Shown in pieces: positions 10,264-19,905 of a stretch of 64,000 nt of DNA (within the stretch, counting starts at the first letter, position 1; the number at the start of each line of letters is the position of its first letter). The DNA lies in contig JANATF010000002.1 in the NCBI GenBank assembly GCA_029449245.1, positions 1,426,001 to 1,490,000 on the forward strand. The letters run 5' to 3'. The position numbers and the translations under genes are program-made. This DNA comes from Mortierella alpina. Its lineage: Eukaryota > Mortierellomycota > Mortierellomycetes > Mortierellales > Mortierellaceae. The notes below the pieces were generated by a model. That model saw nothing but the letters and a program-made list of their open reading frames with translations. It did no database searches and was not told where the DNA came from.

Positions 10264-13166
10264 TTAAATTTGTCCCTTAATATCAATCATTTGATACTTT
10301 TTTCCTGCCTCGAGGACGGTAAGCAATGCCATCTTGGTGTCCAGATGTTGATGCTGCTTTCTACCCTTGGCTTTGTCCTCGTCGTGGTTCAAAAACCGAA
10401 GCACCCCAATGGCTTTTAGAAAGTCAAAGCACTCGACTTCATCCGCAAAGCCCAGAGTTGAAACAAGGAACGACACCTCGATCGAAGGCCGATATCTAGA
10501 AAAGAGTGAGATGCAGGGGTGAGCGACCTCGAAAAAATCAAATTATCAACGGCAGCTCATTCATGCCAGTCCTCAATGCAAAGATGAGGGACTTACGCTT
10601 TACAAATCGTCTTCATAGCCTCGACTCGCTCCCGCTCAACAAACTGGTCCATCAGATATCCTCCCATATTTGGAGCATTGATGTAAAGTTTGAAGAATAC
10701 ATGGTAGTTGGAAGACGCCAATGCGGTGCGCACTTGAAGTGCGTGTCTGACAGCTGGGTCCTGCTTTTGGCTGGGCGTCAGCGAGGCCAACATAGCAATG
10801 ATATCTATCCAACAGGTGCCATGCGTTAGCTAAATCCTCAACTATGCGACATTGAACGTGAATAAGAGCAAAGCATACCTGATGGATTGCGTGTGTGAAG
10901 GAGGTACAAGATACGGTAGGCGGTAAACTCCATTACATGGCCTCTCAGATTGTATCCATACAGCTGCTTCAGCTGCGTTTGGCACTGGTTGTACTCGCCA
11001 AGATCTCCTTTCTCAAGAGCAATTCTTGCATGAATTTCGTAGACGGTTACGGTGAATTCATTCTTGATGCGCTGAACCTAGTATCCGGACAGAAGGTTGA
11101 GTTGAGTACGGCAGCACGAGATAAAATTCATAAAACGTAATCCGTTGGTAATTCATCTATTCTTACTGTCAGGTCTTGCCGGACACTCTTGAACTGGTCG
11201 CAGATGTACGCATAGTTCTGGTCCCGGCGCCACTTGTCCTTCAAAAGTTCAAGAGTCTTTTGCAAAACGTGCACAGGTCGAACGGTGGCTGGATCTGGCG
11301 CCTGATTTCATTAGTGGAAAAGAAAGACGAGGAGGATCTGTGTTAGCAAAGAGTACGAATGCACCAAATTCATTCATTGACGTTCATATAACGTAAACTT
11401 ACAGACGTGAGTCGCAGGTAGTTCTTTTCCAGAGTTTTGCTAGTACCAACGATGGTGTACTTGTCCCAGTCGATAACATCACCGTTATTGACAGGTAGCG
11501 CGTACTCCACGCGGAGAGGTTTCTTGACAGGGGGCTTGTCCGAGAGTTGATCCTCAAAGCGCCGCATCCGTTTTTCTCGTCTCTCACGCTCCTCAGCACC
11601 CATTGTCAAATCTTGTGCTGGAGGGCTTCGGCTGTCAAAGATAGGCATACGTGGTATATGTGTGAGTGGATGTGGCATCACAAAGCATGCTGACCATAAA
11701 ATAATGACTGCAAGGTTTACCTCCGCTTCTCACTCGATCCGTTAGTTCCATTCGCTCCAGTCTTTTTGGTGTATTTGCTATTAGAAGGGCAGAACAGCGA
11801 TGGTGCATTGTTAGAAAAGCTGAAATATTCCTCAGCCGGAAAGAGTAGGGTTCGACTTACCTAGAGACGGGCATCTTGTCCCAATTAATCTCCCAAAGGG
11901 TTCCGTTGCTATGATGCCTGGCAACCAAGCTCTTTAGCTCAGCCTGAGCAGCATCTCGATCCACATCGTCAACAGTCTCAAATACTCTCTGCACATAAGC
12001 CTTCAACGAATCAGGCCAGTTCTCCTTTGGTACGACTGCGGGCGATTGAGGTCCTCGAGACTCGAGAACGTTTGTAGTTAATGGCTTAACTTTTTTGGAC
12101 TTGACCGACAGATACGCGGGTTCTAGAGAGAAGTCGTCATGGAGCAGAGAGGTGGAGAGGTGTCAGTATCGGTTTTCATGAATGTCGCGCATAAAAGAGC
12201 GAAATAACACACTTACTCTCTGCGCGCATTTGCGTCGCGCTGTTTTCTCTATGCAAGACACAAGAAACTTGGTGAGCAAAATTAAGCCTTGTCAAAAGAG
12301 CAGACAGTAGTCCATGCCGTTAACAAGATTGAACAATTACCCTGTCGAAGGGCCACTGCCGTTCAAGTGGGTCTCTTTCAGTCGATGCTGGATGTACTGT
12401 CGTTCCTGGTCCACCTGCTTCGTCTGCGGATCTATTGCAGAGGCACGTTCCTGATGTAAGCTATAGGAAGAAGGTTGCTGATGTGGCGGCTTGGGTTGTG
12501 CCTGGTAAGTATAAGGATAAGAGGTTAGTGCAGGGCCAGGCGCTTGTGGCGGGGGCTGGGAAGCTTGAGCTGGCGGTTGGTAGACAGGATGCTGGTAAGA
12601 GGGGTAGGTCTGAGGCTGGGATTGCTGTGGGTAGTAAGCCTGATAGCCGGGATGGCTATACGGTGCCAAGCCAGGGGCTGCTGCGGGAGGGGCTGGTGCG
12701 GCTAAAGGCGCTGGGGCCGAAGCAGGTGCAGATTGAGGGACAGCGTAGCCGTACTGAGCATAGTAGGCGGCATACTGTTGTGCGTACTGCTGCTCGGGAG
12801 TCAAGGGTTGCGGCTGCGGTTGCTGATACTGCTGGTAGTATGCGGCGTAGTCAGGCGCAGCGGCGGGTGGGGGTGCGACACCAGGAGGCGGTGGTTGCTG
12901 ATAACCGGGGTTAGCTGCAAGCCTTTTCACATTGGGTAGGGAGGCAAGTTACATTGGCGGTTAGCAGAGCACTCGAGCTTGCCTGCTTTGTTTACATTTA
13001 TCCATTAACAGTGACAGCAGAGGCATGGAACAAGTAAACAGCGAGCAAGAGAGGACATGCAGACTCACCACGCCTGGTATTCTTGAGCGTACTGCTGGTA
13101 CTGCTTGGCGTAGAGGGCGGCAGCGTCCTGGTCCGCAGAGGAGACTTGATGGGTCTGGTCCGCCAT
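10264..13166 (-). CDS. SAC3/GANP-domain protein, THP3/LENG8 type
   Basis: Ten exons on the minus strand keep frame through every junction: 13166-13069, 12922-12341, 12248-12217, 12122-11861, 11777-11721, 11631-11403, 11301-11167, 11077-10879, 10804-10597 and 10495-10264, giving 677 residues. The first third is Ala/Pro/Gln/Tyr-rich low complexity. A basic linker ([11 protein letters not shown]) leads to the SAC3/GANP core, recognisable from '[15 protein letters not shown]' through 'APDPATVRP' and '[19 protein letters not shown]' to '[23 protein letters not shown]', which is close to human LENG8 and yeast Thp3. By family, Thp3 partners with the PCI protein Csn12 in transcription elongation and mRNA maturation in the nucleus. 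The ATG at 13166 is chosen because it is first in frame and follows a C/T-rich leader. Family confidence is high; exon 3 (32 nt) is the least certain piece. Confidence 0.85.
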
Positions 13167-14771
13167 ATGGGAAATGAAAGACGGAGTGAGGTGAGAGACG
13201 ATCGGGAAGAGAGCTTTAGCCTTGGCGACGCAGCAGGCGAAGGAGGCACGGGTAGATATTCAAACAAAGGACAGGCAGAGCGGATAAACAGAAACGGCTA
13301 ACTGTCCTCGGCAGAATGCTGGCTCACTCGGCGATTAGAAGTGCAGCGACCTGAATCAATGGGAATCAGGCGGATGATCACTCTGAACGTGGAGTACTGG
13401 AGCGGTGTAAGCGAGACAGACAGACAGAGAGAAAGAGAGAGAGAGAGAGTGCCTTGACCAACGAAGAGAGCGGGCGTGCAGGTGTGCAGGTGTGCAGGTG
13501 TGCGGGCGAGCAGTGTCTGAAAGAGATGAAGACAGAAAAAGGACACTGCGGTTGGTGGCAATTGGAGCAAGAATGATGGATGAGATGAAAAGTAACTGTT
13601 TCCTTTCTTACCTGTGCGGTGCGAGTGACGACGCATCTTTTCGTTTTACCTGCACGTGACGAGTCGTGATGTTTGCAGTAGTCGCGAAGGTCTGTGGGCG
13701 CTGTGCGGCACCTTGTGCGCCTCCAGCTCCCGCGCCAACATTGGCCTGAGCAAGTTCTTGATGCTTCCATCACTTTGATCCAGTAGTACACCTCCTTCCT
13801 GATTTGCCTCGAGGCCGCTTCTTTTAGGAAAAAAAGTTTTGCCGGATCGATTTGCTGTACAGTCCGAGCCTGGACGAGGATGTCGCAAGTTGCTTTGGAC
13901 CTCATGACCTCATGTTCTTGACGTTGAGACGTGCTGCAGACTGGGCGGCTTGACTCGTTTTGGCAGTGGCACGCAAATCCTTGACATCTCTCTCCTCGTC
14001 CTCGGCAGTGGCCCGCTGCTCAAGCATAGTCGAGAGCCCCTAGCCTGTCGTTATTGTTACTGGCAAGAAACTTCTCCACTCCAGAAATCATTTCCCCTCA
14101 ACAAATCCGCGCTTATTGCCTTGCGCTTTTCAAACTCGCTCTCGACAGGATACCCCACTCGACCATTATTGCCGCGTGCAATGACTCTGCCAGTGATTTT
14201 CAAAGTGTGGCGGTCTACGAACATGATCCTATGATAGCAGTTGCGATTGATGCGTTGGCAAAACACGCTATGATCAAGACTTTTCTTTTCAGTACATGAC
14301 CCAAGCACAAGTACTCAGTTCGGCAGGCATTGTCGAGCTTTTATATGACGAAAAACTGCTCAGAAATGGCCGCCTTGTTGCCAGGCACTGAGGTTATGTC
14401 CGTGTGGTTCCTTAATGCCATCTTATCAGAACTTTTCACGTCAAAGTGTCCTGCTTTCTCAGCGCAAAAGACCTCGTACATACCTGTCACACCCAGAGCA
14501 ATGGCGTGCAAGAACGAAGGCGCGATCTGGGGCATTCATCCGTCGCGTGAACTCACAATACCCAGCAGCCCAGAGCATGGTGTTCGCGATGAGGACGAAC
14601 GGTGCGCAGAGGGCAATGTACGAGAGCGACGCCTTGGAGCGACTCGTCTGCGACCCCATTCTGCGCTTCGGAACATAATGGCGTAGGATGTTCGCCAGAT
14701 CTGCCACTGTTTGGTACTCGAGCTCCTTGAAATCGGTAGGTCTGAAGCAGGCACCTTGAACCGCAGCCACA
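13167..14771. other. Leader region and coding-like but broken DNA upstream of the THP3-like gene
   Basis: The first 250 bp probably hold the promoter and leader of the THP3-like gene. A (GA)n run lies at about 13424-13450, followed by three to four copies of a TGTGCAGG-like 8-mer at 13477-13506. A possible upstream exon starting at an ATG at 13636 ends at a GTAAGA donor near 13612. On the minus strand, 13640-13905 is open in all three frames for about 80 codons but resembles no family I know. No gene can be called. Confidence 0.4.
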
Positions 14772-16200
14772 TCAATGGGTGGGCCCTACCCGGGCGGTGG
14801 CAGGCTCCTGCGACAGCTTTTTAGATCTCGTGACCAGCGCCTTGATCGTCCTTGTAGACGTCTCCTCTACAATCACGAAGGAGTTAGGACAATGCTCCTC
14901 GTCTGCTCGACACCGTTTTACTCCTTTCTTGTCATTGCTTTTTCTAACCTTGTGCTCCAGCCTGTGCTTGTGCTGGTCCTTGTACTGGCCCTCGTTCTCC
15001 TTCATCTTCCTTCATCTTAGACCTTCGTTCTCCTTCATCTTAGACCATCATTGTTGCCCGAAAAATCATCTTCCGGAGTGAGCTGCGCTAGTTGCTGCTG
15101 GAGGTCAGGAAGGGTCGTGTGGGCGATCTGGGGCTCGTGGGCTTGCAGGTTGTCGATAGCCTTATAGATGGCCTGCGGCATGCACGCACTGGCGTATTCG
15201 GGATCCGCTGATTCATTACACAGCTTCAACTTCTCCCGATTCCATCTGCCTCTCGACATCACCTTCTTATCTCGCTTTCTCTTAGCTTCTCTTTTTCGCT
15301 GAGCGACCCCTTGTACCCTGCCTTGTGCTGCTGCTCCCTTCTTGGTCCGAGTCGGAGACGAAGTACGAGTAGGAGGGCATATCCCAGTAATCTGTCAAAG
15401 ATAGCGCCCTACCAAAGATTGCTGACACCTATCGTATACTTCCTGACGTGCTCGATAATTGTAGAGGACATCCTTGTTAGGGCTGAAGTGGTGGTTGTGG
15501 CGTCAGTTGCCATTAACGCCTCGGCGGTCGGGCTGTACAGTAGATGCTTGTCCGCAGCTGCCAGCCCGGTGTCGTTAACAGGATTAGGGTCCAGGAACCG
15601 CGCGTAGACATGTTGCAGATAGCACTGGGAGAGAAAGCTAGCCATATCTTTTTGTGCTCTGGATCTGGCATCCGTGATTGGGGTTGTGTGATCCAGGTAC
15701 TTCTCGAGATCGGGCTGTAGACCATTGGGAACTCTAGACACGGCAATCACTGGACTTAAGTCGGCACGAAACGCGGGGAAAGTCGTGCTTATGTCAAAAG
15801 TGACAGTACATCAACATTCTGAACTCGCCGCTACCTGGCAGATGTACAATGATGTTTACCTGGTAAAAGAAATGCTTTGTCTCGGCCAATCGGCGCAAAT
15901 AGTAAGTTCAGTGCAACTCTTGTCGTAATAAAATCAACCCAATGATCACGGTAGTGGCTTCAATACAAGCTCGATAATCAGCTTCTTGCCATCCATGCCT
16001 TTCCGACAGGCGTTCATGAAATGGAGTGACTTCGCGCAAAGTGCCGTATTGTCTGAAAGCGCGACTAGAACAGTCTCCTTGGAACCCTTAAGGGTGTGTA
16101 ATCACATCTCTCGCGAATGTATCGTTTGAACGCACCCGAAATACGTCTTAATAAAGTTGAGCTCGCGCTTGGAGCTGGCATCGGCTTTTCATAAGGATGC
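14772..16200 (-). pseudogene. Decayed coding segments on the minus strand, family not recognised
   Basis: Several minus-strand stretches read like protein but are separated by stops, shifts and unusable splice sites. They are 16110-15950 (with 'SDNTALCAKSLHFMNACRK'), about 15900-15860 ('YLRRLAETKHFFYQ' before a GTAAAC donor), 15790-15409 (about 125 open codons, including 'NGLQPDLEKYLDHTTPITD'), 15290-15035 and 14990-14775. No chain of normal introns joins them without a stop. I infer one old gene or transposon ORF that is now degraded; I cannot name the family. A 25-bp direct repeat (CTCCTTCATCTTAGACC type) lies at about 14995-15050. Confidence 0.35.
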
Positions 16201-16398
16201 CATGATTCTGGAGTCCTGTCAGAGGCTATGCCTTCGTCTCGTATGGCTCTAATTTGCGAGGATGGAATTGAGGAATTACCTTGCGTGAGAAAAGTATCAT
16301 GTCGTATGACTCGAGTTTATGATGTTCAACATACCGATACATCTTGCTTACACTAGCTACATGCCTTGGCCGCCAAGCTGGGTACGGCGTAAAAGCTT

Positions 16399-16488
16399 GT
16401 TCCGAAGGTCCGCAACTGGCCTTCTCGCGCAAGGACGTTCAGCAAACTTATTCCGAAGGTCCGCGACTGGTCCTGCCGTTCAGCAGTT
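16399..16488. repeat. Imperfect direct repeat of about 40 bp
   Basis: The words 'TTCCGAAGGTCCGC(A/G)ACTGG' and 'CGTTCAGCA' occur in the same order at 16399-16445 and 16450-16488, with about 8 bp of extra sequence in the first copy. This is a simple local duplication. No function is apparent. Confidence 0.6.
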
Positions 16489-16712
16489 ACTGTGAGTTGC
16501 CATAGAGCTGCTTCAGAACAGAGCAATACGCCCACTCCCTCAATCAACCTTTGCCAAGATGACGCAAATGGTATGATGGTACGGGCTTATACACATATCT
16601 AACTTTTAGGTTAAGGCATGCGCCTTGCCCTCGGCGCAAAGTCGATGCGAGGCTTTGTGGACTAGTATAAATACCGCCAAAGAATAGCCCGTAACACGTC
16701 AATCTACAATTC

Positions 16713-16743
16713 AGTAAATTCAACCCTTGTCTTTGGCTCTCTT
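16713..16743 (+). repeat. Ghost copy of the 5' end of the downstream secreted-protein gene
   Basis: The sequence AAATTCAACCCTTGTCTTTGG followed by CTCT at about 16716-16740 matches AAATTCAATCCTTTGTCTTCGG followed by CTCT at 17078-17102 with two substitutions and one missing base. The latter is codons 2-9 of the secreted-protein gene at 17075. In the upstream copy the ATG position reads GTA and the frame is lost. A good TATA box (TATAAATA, about 16665-16672) lies about 50 bp before this copy, whereas the intact gene has none at a normal distance. I infer a partial tandem duplication in which the upstream copy decayed. Confidence 0.45.
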
Positions 16744-17074
16744 ACCCATTCCCATTTATGATCGTTACTGCTTGCCTTTTCCCAACATCTTTGTAAAGGA
16801 ATCTTTGATCCACCCAAATTGTCCGTCCGTCCCTGGCTCCATTTCCACGGGATCATTTATATAACAAAGAAAATTATCCAGCAACGGGCGCTAAACTCAA
16901 ACGGATCCTTCGTCCGCAACAAGAGTCGTTTCATTACAAGATAAACTCGAACCCTTTAGGGACGTCTTTGGAGAAGTATGCGGCTTTAAATGCCTTGAAA
17001 ACTTGTTCAATGTCTTGAATTTCTAGATAGTTTTTAACATCCGGCTAATACGGCGCAATCCCTATATAATAGGC

Positions 17075-17683
17075 ATGAAATTCAATCCTTTGTCTTCGGC
17101 TCTATTCCTTGCGTTGGTATCGGGATCGAACGCCTTTGTCTTTTATACACGACAAAACAGTCCTTTGTCTTCCGTGGACAATGCTGTTATTTTCAAAGAT
17201 GTTGCGTCGGGCAAATATCTGACAGCGGACTCTGGACATAACGCAGTATTGGTTGAAGGACGATCTCCGTTGCCCTCTTTCAAACTCGACACTCGAAGCG
17301 GCGGCGGTATTTTTGCTGGTCTCTACGGAATACGTCAGCATCCCAGCGGACAACGGGATCTCATTTGTGCTGCAGCGGAAAAATGTGTTTGGAAAACAAC
17401 AGCCGAGCAGCAATCAAGGGACCAGCGTCAGAACTGGGACTTCACTGAGCACAGTATAAATGGTGTGCGATGTTACCGCATCAACGGCTACGACATCGAA
17501 AATGGCAATGAAGACGAAAGTGTTCCCATCAGAACCCGACAGCCATTGAGGGTTGTGACAGTAAAACCCCATGTGTCGTCAAGCCCCCAAATAGGAGATA
17601 TAGTGCCGCAGGCGACGCTTAACCCAATCTGGAGTACACCGGATTACTTGTGCTTTGAAGCCATCCGCGCTGTCCCACTATGA
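17075..17683 (+). CDS. Small secreted protein, possibly beta-trefoil-like
   Basis: One exon encodes 202 residues. Residues 1-20 form a clear signal peptide (hydrophobic core 'SSALFLALVSGSNA'). The mature part begins with 'VIFKDVASGKYLTADSG', which resembles the first strand pair of a beta-trefoil repeat, and later segments 'LICAAAEKCVWK' and 'YRINGYDIENGNE' could be equivalent turns. Three or four cysteines could pair. I do not recognise a named family. The ATG at 17075 is the only methionine in the frame, so the start is secure if the gene is real. A TATATAAT word is only 12 bp upstream, too close for a normal TATA box. A ghost of the 5' end lies 360 bp upstream. Confidence 0.65.
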   Translation: MKFNPLSSALFLALVSGSNAFVFYTRQNSPLSSVDNAVIFKDVASGKYLTADSGHNAVLVEGRSPLPSFKLDTRSGGGIFAGLYGIRQHPSGQRDLICAAAEKCVWKTTAEQQSRDQRQNWDFTEHSINGVRCYRINGYDIENGNEDESVPIRTRQPLRVVTVKPHVSSSPQIGDIVPQATLNPIWSTPDYLCFEAIRAVPL

Positions 17684-18052
17684 TAGAGCATCAGCAAGCT
17701 CTTTCTACGATATAGAGAGCTCTATCATATTCGTTATAACCTTACCTTACAACCATGTAAAACTTTAATGACAACTTCGTACTTGTCAGCACGAAAATGG
17801 AGACTTTTACGTAAAGTCGGTGTGTATTGGTTATTAAATACAATTTTGATTCAGCATTTCTTCGACTTGTAGGGTGTGGGTGGGGAGTGGTGGCTGTGTC
17901 GAAGTCTTTCAAACCGATGTGGGGCTCAGGAACAGTTTTTACCTCTACGATTATTCAGAGTACCCGTGACTGTGGAAATAGAGAAAACGTGGGTGAGTAT
18001 GGGTTGTTGGCTGAAGCACAATTCTCAATTCTCGGATTCAACCTCAACTGCC
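17684..18052. other. Intergenic region before the RlmN-like gene
   Basis: About 370 bp hold the 3' flank of the secreted-protein gene and the presumed promoter of the RlmN-like gene. The frame of the latter stays open upstream to 17876, so a longer N-terminus cannot be fully excluded. I see no other feature. Confidence 0.5.
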
Positions 18053-19773
18053 ATGTCGTTCTTACGCATCTGGACAACGCACTCCGCCATTCATACCAGG
18101 ATACTGACACGCTCTAAGGTGGTCCTCCCACAGCAGTGGGGGGCACTTTCATTCTCCAGTATGGCGAAGCAGAGGCCTCGGACTTTTGACTCGACCAGTC
18201 ATAGGAACCAGCCAGCCGTCGTTGATCCTCGTCTCGATGCTGCGGGCGCCGTTTTGACACCCACACGGGACTGGAACAAGAAGAACCTCATCGGCCTCAG
18301 CCTGGACCATCTGAAAAGCGAGTTGCAGTCGGTCCCAGGTGTCAAATCTTACACTGCCGCCCAGATCTGGCGATTTCTGTATCAGCGAGGTGTCACAAGC
18401 ATCGACGAAATGTTCAACATCCCCAAGGCAGTGAGGGATGAGTTGCAGGATCAATACACAATCGACTATGGCAGAATTGTGGTGAGTCTCTATGCAACAG
18501 GTGTCTAGCTCTGTAGTTATCAATGCGCTGGTTTAGTATCCTTGGTCCCCAATTCTCTGCCGACGATCTAATGTCTATCACTCTCTCTCACACCCATCGG
18601 ACATAGTCCGACCACACATCGCCTATCGACGGCACCAGAAAACTGCTTGTTGGATTTCAGGACCCAAAGGCTATGGTTGAATCTGTCTTCATTCCTATGA
18701 ATGGCCCCAGGGGAACCCAGTGTATTAGCAGTCAGATCGGATGCTCTCTGGCCTGTACATTTTGTCATACAGGCACCCAAAAACTTTTGCGGAATTTGAC
18801 TGCGGGAGAAATTGTTGGACAGTATCTGATCCCTGCCAAGGACTACGGAGACTTGCCTCTGGTCAAAAATGCCCAGCGCAACGTCAGCAACATTGTCTTT
18901 ATGGGTCAAGGAGAGCCACTGTACAACTGGAGGTAAATTGACTTTGTGCTGTCGGACTTGATCATTGACATGGTGAACTCTTGACGAGTATTCTTCTAAC
19001 CTATTCTGCATGGATATACACATAGAAATGTCAAGCAAGCAATTGAGATCTTGACCGACAAGGATGGCATTGGGATGCCCAAGAGCAAAATCACGGTATC
19101 TACCTCTGGCGTGGCTCCCGGGCTTTACAAGTTAGCAGAGCTAGGAGGCATCGGTCTTGCGATCTCCTTGCATGCCACCAACGACAAACTGCGTGATGAA
19201 ATTGTCCCCATCAACAAGTAAGGCTTGTGATTTATGATCGATGGACCGCCTTTTTGCATTGGAGAATGCTCAAGACTCACCCTGTGACCTTTTCTCTTAG
19301 AACGTTCCCGCTTTCAACGCTATTGAAGGCGTGCAAAGATTACGCTAAAGCCATGGAGACCTGTAACCGTGACAGCCAGCGGATCACGTTTGAGTAAGTG
19401 CTCAAGACGACAGATCATGGCGACCGGGATGGTAGACAAGGAAAGCACTCTGACACAAGCATGCTCTATATCTCTACACTTTAGATATGTCATGCTGAAG
19501 GATGTCAATGACAGCTTTCAGGAGGCACGAGCATTGGCTAACTTCTTGCAGGATGTCCCAGCGTTGGTGAACCTGATCCCATTTAATCCTTGGCCAGGCA
19601 GTCAGTATGTTAGCTCTCCTCGGGACCACATTGTCGGATTCTCCAGGATCGTGGAGAGCCTAGGTGTGCCAACGACCATTCGCTGGCCAAGGGGCCTTGA
19701 TGTGATGGGTGCCTGCGGGCAGTTGCGGACGAGTTACGAGCAGAAAAGAGAGAGGGCGGCTGTGAGCGCCTAG
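18053..19773 (+). CDS. RlmN/Cfr-family radical SAM RNA methyltransferase, probably mitochondrial
   Basis: Five exons, 18053-18481, 18607-18932, 19026-19217, 19301-19393 and 19485-19773, give 442 residues. Bacterial RlmN methylates C2 of adenosine 2503 in 23S rRNA and A37 in some tRNAs, using two SAM molecules and a 4Fe-4S cluster. The cluster-binding CxxxCxxC is at C189, C193 and C196 ('[16 protein letters not shown]'). The glycine-rich '[10 protein letters not shown]' and 'STSGVAPG' SAM-site motifs follow, and the C-terminal 'GACGQLR' supplies the catalytic cysteine (about C424). The N-terminus ([10 protein letters not shown]..., rich in Arg, Thr and Ser, no acidic residues) looks like a mitochondrial presequence, suggesting organellar rRNA as substrate; that is inference. 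The next gene starts only 132 bp downstream on the same strand. Confidence 0.92.
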
Positions 19774-19905
19774 CAGTGAGGGTCATCCATTCTTGTACTA
19801 TAGTGTATTTTATAAAGCCGCTATGCGTAAATCAAGTCACGATAAGCATTTTTTTCCTTTCAATGGATTCGTTGGCACCCATCCATTCCCATTCCACTCC
19901 CTCGA

